Shown: positions 12,563 through 25,440 of the stretch, one piece after another
Layout: every line of letters starts with the position of its first letter
Numbering within the stretch: the stretch's first letter is position 1
NCBI GenBank assembly: GCA_038030265.1
Contig: CM075937.1
Location: 43,566,198-43,630,197, forward strand
DNA length: 64,000 bases
Source of the DNA: Corythucha ciliata
Lineage: Eukaryota > Arthropoda > Insecta > Hemiptera > Tingidae
Reading direction: 5' to 3'
Program-made: the position numbers and the translations under genes
The notes under the pieces: model-generated
Told to the model about the DNA's origin: nothing
Databases searched by the model: none
The model's input: the letters and a program-made list of their open reading frames with translations, nothing else

Positions 12563-13774
12563 AGAGACAGTGACATAGAGACCCTTTCAGTACCTACTGC
12601 AGGTGCCGGTTTTATCCATTCTAAATCTAGAAGAAACTTTATTTTAAGGATAAAAAGGCAAACAGCTTTAGAATGCGTAGCGAATTGCCTGTTCACTTCG
12701 AATACAATGGTAACATAGATTTATTGCTGTCATCAGTGTGACAGTTTTACTTAAACCCATCCTTTGGGTTTGTTAGCAATAGCTTAAAAATATTCGTCCA
12801 TAGGGTAAATGAACTTTTTTTCAACAGCTTAACGGAAAACGAAAAAGTTAGAAAATTCCCTCGAAAAAAGTTTTTGTTGATGACTGTACTTGACGATTGA
12901 AGCAACATTTTGAATTTCGTACATTTTAGGAATTCTAGTTGTTAAAAATTGAATGTTAGTTTTTTTTTGTTTTTTTTTTGTACTTCCAAACTGCAAACTG
13001 CGGCAAACTTTCTCACACATAGAGGGTAATTTTAAGGTCATAAAAAAGGGTTCGGCTAAGAAAACTCTCTGCTTCACAAGCCGTCCTTGGGAAGTCCATT
13101 TTTACCTGTCCGGTAACAGGATCCCTTATTTTCAAAAAAAAATTAATGCATCGGGGATGAGTACTGTATTAAAATGGCAACACTGCTGTGGCAATACCAC
13201 GCCTGATGGCCCTCTAATATCAAATCGCACGTGGCAACCGAGAATCCACAAATCTTTTTCGAGAAAACTTGGTTGCCAAGCAAAAAGGTGACCGTTCCAA
13301 GGACTACCCCGCTATTTAATCACAATTTAGCATTAACATAATTATTTATATGAATAATCATTACAAACACAAACGTATAATAATAATATTCATCACACAT
13401 TAAGTGCTGTCCACTGTTATAGGAGAATAGTAAGCACTGCGATTAATATTTTACTGTATAAAAGCGGCACTTCAACCAGATATTGTCATGCCCTTATAGA
13501 ATTGACAATAATATTCTTTCAAAGGCGTCATACAAATCGCGGCGTTGTTTCCACTAGTTGTTTAACAACATTATACTTACGCGTGAAAATCGCTTAATTT
13601 ACAGCGCTGGTGTTTACTAAAAGCATTTAACCACGGAATAACTTTCCCTCACCATAAATCCATGAATTACGCTAGCAAAGAAAAGTCGGCTCCAGAAACT
13701 GGACAATATGGCGATAACAAAATTGGACATTTTGACCGACAAGACACGATATAATATTGTCTGAATAGTTAGCA
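12563..13774. other. Unannotated AT-rich sequence
   Basis: No gene or element recognised. The open frames overlapping 12829-13291 on both strands show no protein character. Confidence 0.4.
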
Positions 13775-13945
13775 AACTGAAAAACCGCGAGGGATTTTGC
13801 CTCGGAATCTCTCGGCTCTTGAAGAAGTCAATTTCTCGGATTTGGCTCACTATAAGCTATACCAAATTTCGTGGGTTTGGCAACTCTATGAAACCAATTT
13901 CACGGGGTTTCCAAACTGAGGATAACAGTAAAAATTGCGCGGCAA
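13775..13945 (+). repeat. Short family-D-like tract
   Basis: A few units such as CCAAATTTCGTGGGTTTGGC and CAATTTCACGGGGTTTCC, with about 30-bp spacing. Confidence 0.5.
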
Positions 13946-15149
13946 ACAACGGTTTTAGAGTTTGAAGATAACGATTGAAATTATTAGCAATTGAATGGCG
14001 TGTCGCCGACGTGTTTCCTCCTGTCTGAGGGAATTTGCTAAATATCTGCGTTCCATGTACTCGCAAGCGTACAAAAATAATTCACGACCTTGACAATATA
14101 AATAATAACTTGATGCAAATAAACCAATGATAAATAAATAATAATAGGAACGAACAGTAATAACAATAAATAATTCATAAATATCATAATACCTAGTGCA
14201 GACTTGAACGTCATAATTTTTCGTGAGGGAAACAGCAGCGTTGGCATTATCACAGCTAAGTCAACACAACATTTAAGATAATAAGAGACGGCTTGAATTT
14301 TCAAAACACAAATCAGTACCTATACTTTTGGTTCTTTTATAAATCAAGCAGGGGTTTGGCTTTCATAAAACCTATTTTGATGGGGTTGTTTCATTTAAAA
14401 AACCAAGTTCAAGTTTCAAGGTTCAAGTTTCAAAAATCAATTTTTTGGCAGTTTGTTCGGCTCTCTCTCTCTCATTATGCAACTTACAGTTTGATCTTAC
14501 GAACCTGTACACGAATTTCCTCTGTACGGGCTCATTTCGTGCCTGAAAACGGTCAATTGAGGCTCCAATAATGTTATACTCACTACTCTTAAACTGGAGA
14601 TTTTACATATACACGACCTATCTATGCTCTATGTCTTCACGAGGGCAATAAATGTTCTCATAGGCCTGTTCTGTGAACCTACCAGTTTTTATAGATATGT
14701 TCGCATCTTTAATTCAAAAGCTCTTTAATAATTAATTTCGGGGCAAATGCACGGGCTTCTCCCGGTGGTGAGAGAGATAAATTGCCAATAAAATAGTCAA
14801 AACAATCAAAATAGTTTTTTTTTTTTTTTTTTTTTAAGCAAAATAGTTCCAGTACCAAGCTGATTTCCTGTTTCGATGCTGAATTAATGCTTTCAAGAGG
14901 CTAAATTGCTAATTTTGGGCCGAAAAACCTGATGTTTTGGCTCAATGGACAGTCGTATATGACCGGCTATGTAATTCCGCGAGAAAATCTTCGGATTGAA
15001 AACTCCAATAAAGCCCAAAAATCCCTCTTGTCCTTCGATTCTGTTAGGTGGTTAATTGATCGCATCTGATCAATATGTATTGTTGTCAAAAATGAATCAC
15101 TCGAGATCTTAACTTGAAATAAATGGTCTATATTTTTATTTCGAAAGAG
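13946..15149. other. Unannotated AT-rich sequence
   Basis: No gene recognised. Contains a 20-base T run near 14815. The gypsy relic follows. Confidence 0.4.
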
Positions 15150-15686
15150 GTTATTCCTCTTTTCTCGGGACCACCTCCTCCTCCTGAGGTAGGAGTTTCG
15201 AGGTTAAACATGGTGCCAGATTTTCACGGCAAGAACATGGCTCCCCGTGATCAAATGGATTTCATTCGGGCGGACTGGAAGAACTGGTTACGTCAATGGG
15301 AACGTTACAGAACTGGTACACTACTGAACGAATTACCCGGAAATCATCAAGTTAACCAATTGATATATCACTTGGGACCGGACGCCGAAGATTTACTTGA
15401 TCGATTCAAGCTGTCGAAGACAGATATGGAAAATTATGAGGTCGTGTTGATGAATTTTGAAGAACATTTCGAAGGGAAAACGAATCTCGTGTACTAAAGA
15501 TGCTGTCTCTTCAAAGGAAGGCAAGAGTCTGGAGAGCCAATCGAAAAATTTCTACAAGACCTTCACTCAAGAGCACGACGATGCAATTTTGGAACTCTAT
15601 TGAACGAGCTAGCTATGCACAGAATCATTGAAGGCATAAATGACGCCCAGTTGTCGACAAAATTTCAAATGAGTTCGGGCTTGACG
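15150..15686 (+). pseudogene. Ty3/gypsy retrotransposon gag relic
   Basis: 15150-15496 is open and reads as a metazoan gypsy-type Gag: MAPRDQMDFIRADWKNWLRQ, then a helical segment with LPGNHQVNQLIYHLG and the NFEEHF region. The frame breaks at TAA 15495. In another frame from about 15508 the typical continuation resumes (GEPIEKFLQDLHSRARRC, then RIIEGINDAQLSTKFQM), so a small indel split one Gag. Gag is cut off at 15686, where a different sequence begins with CAGGGGCGTACCTAG. No LTRs, primer-binding site or protease were seen. Confidence 0.75.
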
Positions 15687-15834
15687 CAGGGGCGTACCTA
15701 GAAATCCTTCCGGAGGGGGCGATTCCAACAGTCCGCAGCCTACTGAGGACCGGCGGGGGGCGGCTATTGTAATGAATGCCCTTAACATTGCTGGGATTTC
15801 GCAAAAACTTGGCCAAAAATGGCCTTCCATTTTC
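15687..15834. mobile_element. Short inserted segment with transposon-like end inside the gypsy relic
   Basis: The sequence begins CAGGGGCGTACCTAGAAA exactly where Gag homology stops. CAGGGGCGTA-type ends are common on hAT-like and other DNA transposons in animals. I could not find a matching far terminus or a target duplication, so it may be a fragment, and part of the gap may simply be deleted gypsy sequence. Confidence 0.4.
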
Positions 15835-16030
15835 AACGTTCATATCCCCTTTTGGACGATTTTTTTCTTCAATTCTTTACCAATGGGGATTTCCAGTTCT
15901 GCAGAAGTATTTCAGAGGAACGCAACGAAGATTTTACAGGAGATTAAGGTGTTTTGGTTTTGCTAGATCATTACCTTGTTTTTTGCAGCACTAAGAAAGA
16001 ACATGACGAACGCCTTTTCCTAGGTTTACA
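15835..16030 (+). pseudogene. Ty3/gypsy reverse transcriptase fragment
   Basis: In two frames the DNA reads TFISPFGRFF, then FNSLPMGISSSAEVFQRNAT, then YLVFCSTKKEHDERLFLG. These match the gypsy RT signatures 'FITPFGRY..RLPFGISSAPEVFQ' and 'DDILVFG..EEHD..L'. The frame shifts within a T run near 15870, and the YVDD catalytic motif is degraded (reads about LDHYLVF). Protease and the first part of RT are missing between it and Gag. Dead element. Confidence 0.75.
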
Positions 16031-16900
16031 ACGTAAATTTTGCGAGTTATAGAATCACCCCCAAAATCGATCAAGAGTGAATGAGGAAGGAAGATGATTT
16101 TTTTTTTTTTTTTTTTTATTATTATTCTGAAAGCGTGGTCAACCATAAACACGATGAGATGTTTTTCTAACGAATTATTCATCAATAAAACCATTTAAAA
16201 AATGTTTGAAAGTAGTTAATTCGAAATTTCTGTTTTCCCTCCAAGCGATTTTATACTCTGCCCCTCCTGCCTATATCATGTGCAACGTAATTATTTCAGA
16301 TTGAGTCCTACTGCGGTAGCTTATACATTATACTCAAGCAAAATATTATTATCTTTTTTGTTTTGATAGTGATTGATAAAATCAAATAAGTTTTTTTATT
16401 ATACACATAAAATTTAGGTAATTGACTATGATGTCTGTACTTTTACGGAGCTTCTCTCTCTTTTTCATTGGACGTAGCCAATACTTTGGTCTCCATAAGT
16501 TTTTCGGCCCGACCTGATTAAACACGGGAGAAATGATGAATCCGATAATTATGCGCCATTTATTAACTTACACTTATACACAGTTTTAAATTCCCGTAGA
16601 GATCTTGAAAACTTCGGAAATGTATTCACAAAGCTCCCAGTTTGTTACGGTCGCGGCAGATTATTTGAATCGGCCTTTCAAATTCCACCTCGGTCATTTT
16701 TATGATCTCTAATGGGACAAATATAAATGTAATAAAACAATGTTTTAACGAATTAATCGTTCGCAGATGAAATGTCTCACCTTTTTTATGGATTGAACGA
16801 AGAACTCGCCTCGAAGAAAGTAAACACGAGCCCGCACAAGCCACACGGATATAATAAACCAAAAAATAAACAAAAACGTTTGGATTATTGACAGGAAAGA
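16031..16900. other. Unannotated AT-rich sequence
   Basis: Follows the gypsy RT fragment. No RNase H, integrase or LTR recognised. A T run lies near 16098-16117. Confidence 0.4.
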
Positions 16901-17660
16901 GTACGGCCTCATTTCAAATCACGGCTAAAAATAAGGAAAAATACCTTTCCGGGGATAAAATTGAGAAATATAGCGCCCATTTCACGGCTGACATTGAGAA
17001 AACGCACCCTATTCCCAGTTTCCCGGGCCAAAATTATGGCATTCCATACCGTAATTAGCAGTTTATGGACACCTCGACACGCTGCAGGTGAGAAAAATGG
17101 CTCGTTCACAGTGTAGAATGAAGAGAAAGCCACTCATTTGCGGCTAAAATTGAGGAAAAACCCTAATTCACGACTAAAATAGAGAAATTGCGATCATTTT
17201 CAGCTAAAATCGAGAAAAATCGCTCTTTCGTGTCTTTTAAATTGAGATAGCGCCCAAAGATGAAGTTTCACGGTGCAAATTCCAGGTAAAAGTGCGCTAA
17301 ACCACTGTTGATGAAGAGGAGACCTCTTCACAACTAAAATTAAGAATTAGATATGGCTGGTTCCAGGTAGAATTTTGAGAGGAATCAATCATTTGTGGCT
17401 AAAATTGAGACATTCATAAAATTGAGAACAGTCACTGATTTGTGCCTAAAATAGAGGAAAAACGCTCATCCACGCGGTTAAAACCCAGAAAAAAAGTGTT
17501 CTTTCGCGGCTAAACTTAGGGAAAACGCACCAATTCGCGGTTTCGCGATGCCAAGTCTAGGCAAAAATTATGAGAAGCCGTCTCTTCACGGCTGAAATTG
17601 AGTAAAAGGGCTCGTTCACGGTAGAATTGTGAAAAAAGACTCGTTAGCGGCTAAAAATTT
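16900..17660 (+). repeat. Family-A degenerate repeat tract
   Basis: TTCACGGCTAAAATTGAG-type units, more diverged than at 9 kb, running straight into a family-E tract. Confidence 0.75.
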
Positions 17661-18235
17661 AGAAAAAAAAGAAACTTTCTGTAACTTCTTAAGTTTAGTG
17701 AGGTTTTGGATTAAAACAGTCAGTTTAGTGGTAAAATTGCCAGTTTTTGTAGAGGAATAATCAGAAGAACGCTTCAGGTTTGTAGCATCATCAGTTTAGT
17801 GGTTAGAATAACCACTTTTGGGATAAAACATTCATTTCTGAAGTTAAAACAGTAAAATTTGGTTTTAGGGTAAACAATAAGTCAGCTTTGGCGTCACATT
17901 TGGGATGAATTCGACAGTCTTGTGGTGAAATCGCCGGTTTTTCAATGCAGAGTCGTCTTGAAAGCTTTATTTATAGTGTGACATTATCAGTTTTGGAGTA
18001 AAATATCCAATTTTGGGGGAAATCATCGGGTGTAAAAATCAATGTTTGTAAATGAAAAAGAAAATGTCTAGGTTAAGCCAGTTTTGTACTGACATCTGAT
18101 CTGAGGGGTAACACGTGAGCTTTGGCGAGAATTTGTAGGTTTGTTGAGAAAAATCGTCAGTTCTTAATGCAGAGTGGTCTGTTTTGGTAAGATCATTTGT
18201 TTTTCATCAGTTTGGGTTAAACCTGACAGTTTTAG
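17660..18235 (+). repeat. Family-E degenerate repeat tract
   Basis: Units of about 22 bp around TCGTCAGTTTTGGGGTAAAA. A further patch follows at 18540-18730 after an interruption. Confidence 0.7.
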
Positions 18236-18425
18236 GGTGCGTTCATAGTGAATCACCTTCACTGCGATATACCTCGATGAGCGATGCCCCGATGAAACAT
18301 CGATGAAGAACAAACATCAATAATTGTATGGTACTCTTCATAGTGAAGCTCCCTCACTGCGATGTGATCTTCGATACCTCGCTACTATCATCGATGTTTT
18401 GAACCATATGGTTCCTCGACCCCCC
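18235..18425. repeat. Internally duplicated segment interrupting the family-E tract
   Basis: TTCATAGTGAA..C..TCACTGCGAT occurs at about 18245 and again at about 18338, each followed by a CGATACCTCG-like stretch, with ATCGATG motifs in both orientations. It may be a small transposon with subterminal repeats. Confidence 0.4.
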
Positions 18426-18539
18426 TCCTGACCGTTGCCTTTTTTTTTTTTTTCAAAATATTTTACAGTCCACCTTCACACAATTTACGTAAGTCACGCA
18501 CACCTGTCCCCTTCAAGCTTTAACCCTTTTTTTGAAAGG

Positions 18540-18730
18540 GGTGAAATTAGGGTGAAATCATCAATTTTAGGGTAAAGCCTTGGGTTTTAAAATCGCCAGT
18601 TGTGCTGGTAAATCTTTAGTTTAGGGGTAACACATCCGCTTTGGCGAAAAATAATCGGTTTTGAAGTAAAATATTGAGTTATGGAGTGAAATCCTCAGTT
18701 TTGGTTTAATAAACGACGTTGATGAAAAGC
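18540..18730 (+). repeat. Family-E repeat tract, second part
   Basis: Continuation of the tract before 18235, with the same GTCAGTTTTGG/GTAAAAT units. Confidence 0.65.
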
Positions 18731-18744
18731 TGGCCACCCTCCAA

Positions 18745-18817
18745 TTGTATTGCTGGGGTCTCTAGAAGATCCAGAATCTTCTGCCGACCCCTGAATTAAG
18801 GGCTAGCTACGCCCCTG
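18745..18817 (-). mobile_element. DNA-transposon end (CAGGGGCGTAGCTAG on minus strand)
   Basis: Plus-strand CTAGCTACGCCCCTG at 18803-18817 is the reverse complement of an end closely matching the one at 15687. An internal palindrome (AGAAGATCCAGAATCTTCT) lies at 18762-18780. No partner end was found. Confidence 0.45.
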
Positions 18818-18899
18818 GGTGGAGACGCGTCTCTGTTCTGTGCGGAAATGAAACCAATTAATTTCTCGTTTATATGGCGGGAAAAGTCGAACCATCATT

Positions 18900-19650
18900 T
18901 TAGAGGCGTGCGAATAGCCAGTTTTGGCTATTTTTGGAGGGCTCACATAGTCAGTTTAGCCATTTCAGTATAGCGGCGAATCGTGAGTTGTGCCATCTGT
19001 GGCACAATGATCAGTTCGATCTTTTTCAGAGCTTGCCATTTTTAGGATTTTCATCAGTTTCAACAAGTCTCGAATCGACCGTTGCTGTTTTTAAGGAGCC
19101 AATAGTCAGTTTGGCTATTTTTGGGGCACGAATCCCCACAATTTATCAATTTTTGAGGCGTTTAACGCTCAGTATTGCCATTTTTGGATCGCAAGTGACC
19201 CACTTAGCCATTTTCAGCGAATGAATTGTCTTTTTGAGTGCCATTTCGAATTTTTGAGACTGGAGCATAGTCATTTTTGCCATTTTTAGATCGTTTGACT
19301 TTTTTCCGGGAACAAATATTTTAGTCAAGTTCAGGGCATAAACGTTTATATTTTAGCCATTTTCAATGCGCAAGTTGTCAGTTTAGCCATTTTCAAGGCG
19401 CGAATTTGTCTTTTTTTGGCCCAAGAATCCTCGGATTTGCCATTTTCCGAGCCCAGATTGTCAGCTTGAGGGTCTTCGAGGCGAGTCCTGTCAGTTTAGC
19501 CGCATTTCAAGATTGGATAGAGCCATTTTCAGGACGCAAATCGTGAGTACGGTCACTTCGTTAGTTTCAATCACGTTGGAGCGCTTGGAGGCATTTAAGG
19601 CGCAGATCCACCCATGGGCCACTTTCACGAACCAAGCTTCCGGCTTAGTG
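18900..19650 (+). repeat. Family-F degenerate repeat tract
   Basis: Units of about 31 bp around CGTCAGTTTGGCCATTTTTA followed by GGGCGCGAA. Open frames across it (18934-19224 plus) are repeat translation, not a gene. Confidence 0.75.
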
Positions 19651-20500
19651 AGATAGCAATTCTTATATCATGACGTGACAGTGCGGGTTGCCCCGGGACT
19701 TTTGCGTGTCCTACTTTTCAATTATTTGCAAGATTCATCACATCAGGAGACCAAAGTATCATTTTAGGGTCATTTAGTTTGATTCTGAAGCAAACACGTT
19801 CTACTATAAACTCAGCAGACTGAGTAGCTTAAGGAACCCCCCCCCCCCACCATCACTACCATTCAGATCAAGCGAATTGCATGTGCAGGATTGATCCACA
19901 CGGGTATAGCTATGACCGCACACTTTTACCTCCAAAATACCTATTCCAGCATCAAACTACAATAGTTTGACTTTTTGGGACCCAAAACTGGGCATTTTAG
20001 CCGTCAAGAAAGAAAGAAAACAATGAAGGAAAAATGTCAGCTCCAAGAATCTCGTGGCTAATCAAACAGTTCAAGGGCGTAGACTGGCTCCCCAAAACTT
20101 TCCCGAGTTCAAGGAGAAAGTGTGAAATGGCAAATTCAGGGGGAACACTTGAAAGACACGCCACGTTGCCGGCATAGAAAATTCATGAGAAACCGCTACA
20201 CTGAGGGCAAAATTTGTTAAGAAATTCGCGCAAACAACGCGCAAGCATTCCGGGGCAATGCTTAAGTGGAACGCCACATTCAGGGCAAAAAGTCACGCTA
20301 AACGGGGGAAAAACCTAAGTGAGAAAACAATAAGGAAGAATAAACACTACGTGAATGAAAAAATCCACGTGAAAAGGCACCATTCTAAAGGCTTGTTCAA
20401 ACCAGAAATTGCACGGAATGGAGTTGCCTTATAAAAAAAACCGATTTCACGCTGCTAAACCCATCGTTGAGCAATTTTTTGCTTTTCGAGAGCGGGAAAT
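19650..20500. other. Spacer with weak repetitive character
   Basis: From about 20060 to 20480 phrases like GGGCAAAAAGTCACGC and GTGAAAAGGCACC recur, suggesting another decayed repeat family, but no unit could be fixed. A C run lies at about 19839-19848. No gene. Confidence 0.35.
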
Positions 20501-23280
20501 AAAGAAATAAATAAAAATGAGTGATAAAAAAATGAATTTCGCTGGTTTGACTCATTGGAAAATCAACTGCGAAGGTTCAAGGTTTTGTGAATTATGTAGG
20601 GGAGGGGGAATTTTTCCTGAAGAGCATTGAGATCTGGAGATAAAAGATGAGCATGGTGCTTTTAAAGAACAAATCTAAATAAAAAAAATCAACTAAAATG
20701 GTGAAAACTAAATGGTAAAAATAAATCAAATAATTGTAGGTTGTAGGTTACTTAAACGTTTGGAGAGGTTTAAAGAAGAACAGGCTCTTCAATCCTTTAT
20801 AAACAACCGACGATTCACAATTGTTTGAGCATTGCAGACACCACTTGGAGACTATGACTAAAGCAAATAGTTGATCGTTATTCGAGCGTCATAAGTCATG
20901 GATGGGGGTTAAGACATTGGAAAAAACGATAAAAAGATGAGTAATGAGAAACCCCGAAAAATCGCAAGAATTTAATTAGTTGATTAGCGCGATATATCAC
21001 TCATAAAACAAATAAAAAAAGCAGCCGGCACTTTTACCGCTGCAATAAAATATATAAAAAAAATACTTGCTACGTGACATCACCGTTGAATCGCTTCCAT
21101 AATGTTTGATTGTGTTTCTCTACGCTTACCCAAATGAAACGCCACAGAATCTTAAAAAAAAAAAAAACAACAAATGTTTTTCCCTCTTTAATCTGTGTTT
21201 ACATAGATGAAAAGTTGTATCAGCTGAACGTGAAGAATAACGTCGCCCTCCTTTGCAGGAGTGGTGAAGCGGGGGGTGGACGTTAAAGATCAATAGAAAA
21301 ATTACAAATGCGGCAAAATTTCACGCGTAATGCAACCATAAGTAAACTCTTTCTGGCGGAAAAAGTCGTATTAAAATACGAATAAGTAAATTGCTTACTC
21401 GAGCCCCCCCCCCCCCGCCTTAAGACACACCAAAATGGACCAATATGTATGTGTAAATGTTTGTAGTTACAAAAATAGATGTGTCACTTTTACGAAGTGT
21501 TAATCAATAGGAATTTAAAGAATCTCCATAAAAAGATTCCCCGCCACCTCTCTCCTTCACCGGACGCGCGATTGTATTAATAACTTCACTTTTATCTCCT
21601 CTCCGAAATACGACTCATTCTACGAGAAAACGAAAAAGCCGGCGCCTTGGCGTCCTTGCTTGGCACGCGAGAGCTATGCTAGGTATATCCTTCCTGTTCT
21701 CAAAAGGAGAGGGCTCCGCCGTGTTCGATGAGTAATACGCTCGCGGGTGTTATTGTATATAGGCTTAGTGGTATTTCTCACGGTAACTGGTAGACAGACT
21801 TGAGCGTCAACCTGACCTTTTTCCTTCTTTCCAATGCTCTATAATTCACCGACCGTAACCCTTTTTAGGGGTTGTTTGCGACGGGTGAAGTTTTAGGGTA
21901 AATCACAGAAAGAAACAAGTCAATTTTGCTGACAAGACGGGCCCCGTCCAACCTATAGTAGTGAATTTTTCAAAGAGCCCGAAATGTGTTATTTATAGTT
22001 TATAGCTTTCAAGAGGATTATCTTTTTCTTTTTTTTCTTTTTTTAAGTGACAGTACAAAAGTGCCGACTTTTTAGTCCGGGGGCACAGTAATAAAATTAT
22101 AGAAAAAAAACAAAAAAAAACATGGAACGTTACCCAACGCGTCTCTAATAGACAGAGGTCACTTTTCAATCAGTAACAGAGGAATGGGTTCAGGGGGTCA
22201 ACAATGAGCCAGCGTTAAAAATTAACGCAAGCGGTACTAAGGACGCTCTGTCACAAATATAATGTTATAACGCCATGGATACCGCGATTGACGGGATTTT
22301 TACGCTAGCTCATCGGTTGAGCCCCAGGGTGGCCGCGTTTCTGGAGTAGCGGGTAGTTGAGGAAAAGTGAACATTTTATAGAAAAAAAAAAAAAAAATGC
22401 TCCACAGGTAATAATTTTGACAGCTTGGAGCTGAGGGGTCCTCATGTGTATGGTGAGGGGGGTGGTGGGCAGGTGAAGGTGAAAATGTTGGTTTGTTTAC
22501 GAGAGAGTACCGTTCTGTTGCAAAATATACTTGGGGTCAGTTGAAGCCTCTCTTCAAAAACTCCTTGTACTCTTGGGAGACATTGACAGGTTCACTCCAT
22601 GTCCGTGAACACTTTCTACCTGTGATATACATATGACCTACACTCTCGAAACCCTTTACAAAATGTAACTAATGGGCTCGTAAAATTAGGTATTCCGATG
22701 AAAATAATTGGGGAAAAAAAAGTGCAATTTGGTCTGAGGTCCTTTGACTACTTAAGTTTTTGCCGCCAGGCCAGTAGGTTATGTCTAAAAAAGGTAAGGC
22801 GCAGCCCAAAAAATACGTTACTCTTTTGTAAATCATGACACGGATCATAAAATCATTTTCGTTGAGAATGTGAATCACTTTTTCACGTTCCTATTACAGG
22901 GGATGGTAGGGAGAGGAGTAGCAATAACCTGCTAAATTATAGGAAAATCGGTAGAACGGAAAAAAATTAGTGTGACGGTGTGTAAACCGGTGATTCAAAT
23001 ACCGCGTGAATCACGATGTACAGATGAGATTTCATTTTCATTGTTACCCGCATCACGGAGATCACAGGACAATAAAATCAATTTATAATTGGTTTTTTTA
23101 AAAATAGGCTACCCCTGTTCACCCTTCACTTTCCTTCATCCCTCGCATCCCTCAACCGCTTACCTCTAATTGCACACGTACGGCAATACGCCATCTTTGG
23201 TCACTCTGTCTACTGTGCAGCATTGGTAACACGATGCAAGTAACCATCTTTTGGAGTAAATTCGCTCGAAAAATGAATTG
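20500..23280. other. Non-repetitive sequence without recognised genes
   Basis: No convincing exon, RNA gene or transposon was seen on either strand. Homopolymers (e.g. C run at about 21403-21416) and A-rich stretches are frequent. Confidence 0.4.
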
Positions 23281-24060
23281 AGTCTCGGTTAAGTAGACCA
23301 CAAGAGTGCCAAAAGTCTCTCCTTGAAAATGTCTAGACTGACGATTCGTGCTCTAAAATTGGTAAATCCAACTCACTTGGCCCTAAAAATGGTAAACCTA
23401 TAATTCGCGCCTTGAAAATGCCTATAAATGACAATTTAATTGTGCCCTAAGAATAGCCAAACTGGCTATATTCGCGCTCTAAAATTCACCCGAAAAATGG
23501 CTAAATTGAAGATTGGAGCCATGAAAGTGTCTAAACTGATGATATTCGTGCCCGTAAAAGGGAAACAGACCGATTTTGGCATTCCAAAAATTGCCAAACT
23601 GACGATTCACTGATGATTTGTGCCCTAAAAATAGCCAAACTATAACTATTCACGCGCTAAAATTTCTAAAAGTGACTCAATTAGCTCACAAAAATTGCCA
23701 AAATTCGTACCCTGAAATTGGCATAACGAACCATTCGCCAAACTGACTATTCAAAAATGACTACACTGACGATTCGTTGGAAAATCAGCCAAATCGCCAT
23801 GAAAATGGCATACAGACTGTCTGGCTTGACGTTCTCAAAAATATCCAGTCAACAGGGCCGTCTCCACGTTACCAACTGATCACCCTCACCACGACTGATT
23901 TGTTTCTGTAATTTCGCGCTCATGCACTGACTGCTCAACGCCCCTCAATACGTCTTGACTTGCCCGTTTTAAAATTGGGTGAACTCACTCAAATATGGCT
24001 GCAAGGACACAAGACGTATGCCCTGGAAATGGCAGAACCAACGGTTTAGTAACCGGTGTC
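23280..24060 (-). repeat. Family-F degenerate repeat tract (reverse orientation)
   Basis: Plus strand reads GCCAAACTGACGATTCGCGC..CTAAAAATGG, the reverse complement of the 18.9-kb tract. Confidence 0.75.
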
Positions 24061-24229
24061 ATTTAAATTAGGTTGTGTGATCTGTCTAGAAACGAGAATA
24101 TCATATAAATACATTATAAATGTTAAAGAATAAAAGGGGCGAGTGTCCCATTTGACCCCTTCTTTTATCCGTCGATGATAATAGAAGGGACTTGCCATAC
24201 TCGTGTTGTATATAGTTCCTTTACTGGGG

Positions 24230-24811
24230 TCGGAGCTTTTTGTGGTTGGACCTTCTTTGTGATCGATGCTTTTCTGTGGTTTGAAGGTTTGCTAAGGTTG
24301 ATACTTTACTTGAGGTTATAGCTGTGGTTGGAACTTATAACCTTGGTTGGAGCTTTGCTGTGTTCTCGACATTACTGTGGTTGGAGGTTCTATAACTGTG
24401 GTTAGAGCTTTTTATAGTTGCATCTTTGCTGTGGTTGGACCTTTGCTGCTGGCCGATCCTTATTGGGCCATCTTTGTCGTGGACGGGGCTTTACTTAGGT
24501 TGGTTGTTTTGCCGTGTTGATAACACGGTCTAGAACGTGCCAGGCCATCGCACGGCGATTGTCGACTCCCTACAATTTCCACTTTTTGTGGTTTGTACTT
24601 CACTGTGGTTGGACCTTCTTTGTGGTTGACACTTTACTGTGGTTTGGATGTTGGATCTTTGCTATGGTTGGAGGGTATTACTGTTGTTGGAGGTTATATC
24701 TGTGGTTGGAGCTTTGCTGTGGTTGGACCTTGGCTGTAGGCTGTAGTTGGATGTTTGCCGTGGTACGACCTTGCCTTTGATTGGATCTTCGCTGTGATTG
24801 GACCGTTGGGG
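24230..24811 (+). repeat. Family-H degenerate repeat tract
   Basis: Units of 17-19 bp, GCTGTGGTTGGACCTTT. The long open frame at 24514-24780 (Trp/Cys-rich) is only this repeat translated. Confidence 0.75.
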
Positions 24812-24860
24812 CAGGGGTGGGCAGTTGCCCTATACTCTAGACTCGTAAGCGAAGACTGGA
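24812..24860. mobile_element. hAT-like terminal motif
   Basis: CAGGGGTGGGCAGTTGCCC at 24812-24830 resembles hAT terminal repeats (CAGGGGTGGGCAA type). A related GGGTGGGCAGCTGCCC lies at 45448-45463, next to the same neighbouring repeats, with the adjoining CTAGACTCG..AGCGAAGAC patch flipped. Confidence 0.45.
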
Positions 24861-25440
24861 CGAATGAACAAATCTTTCAGGGTCATCACATTTTGTTACG
24901 TCGACGCTCACTGAAAAAAATCCCTTCTCGAATTTCGCTCACTTAAAAAACAATTTCGAGGTTTTTTGCGCCCTAAAAATACACTTTTGCACAACTGACT
25001 CCACTAAAAGAAAAATTTTTCAGATTTGGCTTTAAAAACCTAATTTTGCGAATTTTCCTTTTTTAAAAAAAACCTAATTTTACGAATTTTCCTTTTTTAA
25101 AAAAAAAACACGTTTGCGGGTCTAGGTCACTGTAAAATTAATTTCGCGAGATTATCACATTCAAAACCGGATTTCACGCATATTGCCCTTTTTGCGTGTT
25201 CTGCTCACTTAAAAACAATTGCTAAATAAAATCCCGTCTATTTTTTTTTTTTTTTAACGAAAGCTGTGAGTTTCCGTGGTTGAAAAGTCAATTTTGTGAA
25301 GTTGCCTAATTCAACAACTAAATTTTGCGGATATTTCATACCAAATAGACCATTTCCGCAGGTCTAACTCACTGAAAACCCAATTTTTTCGGATTACGCT
25401 TCTCCGAAATCTCAAAACGCTAGCTATTAGTGATAAAATT
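24860..25440 (+). repeat. Family-I repeat tract, inverted partner of 44998-45440
   Basis: Units of about 29 bp (TTCGCTCACTTAAAAAACAA, TTTCGCGG). Includes a 40-bp tandem duplicate around CGAATTTTCCTTTTTTAAAA (about 25037-25108). Many specific phrases match 44998-45440 in reverse complement. Confidence 0.75.
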
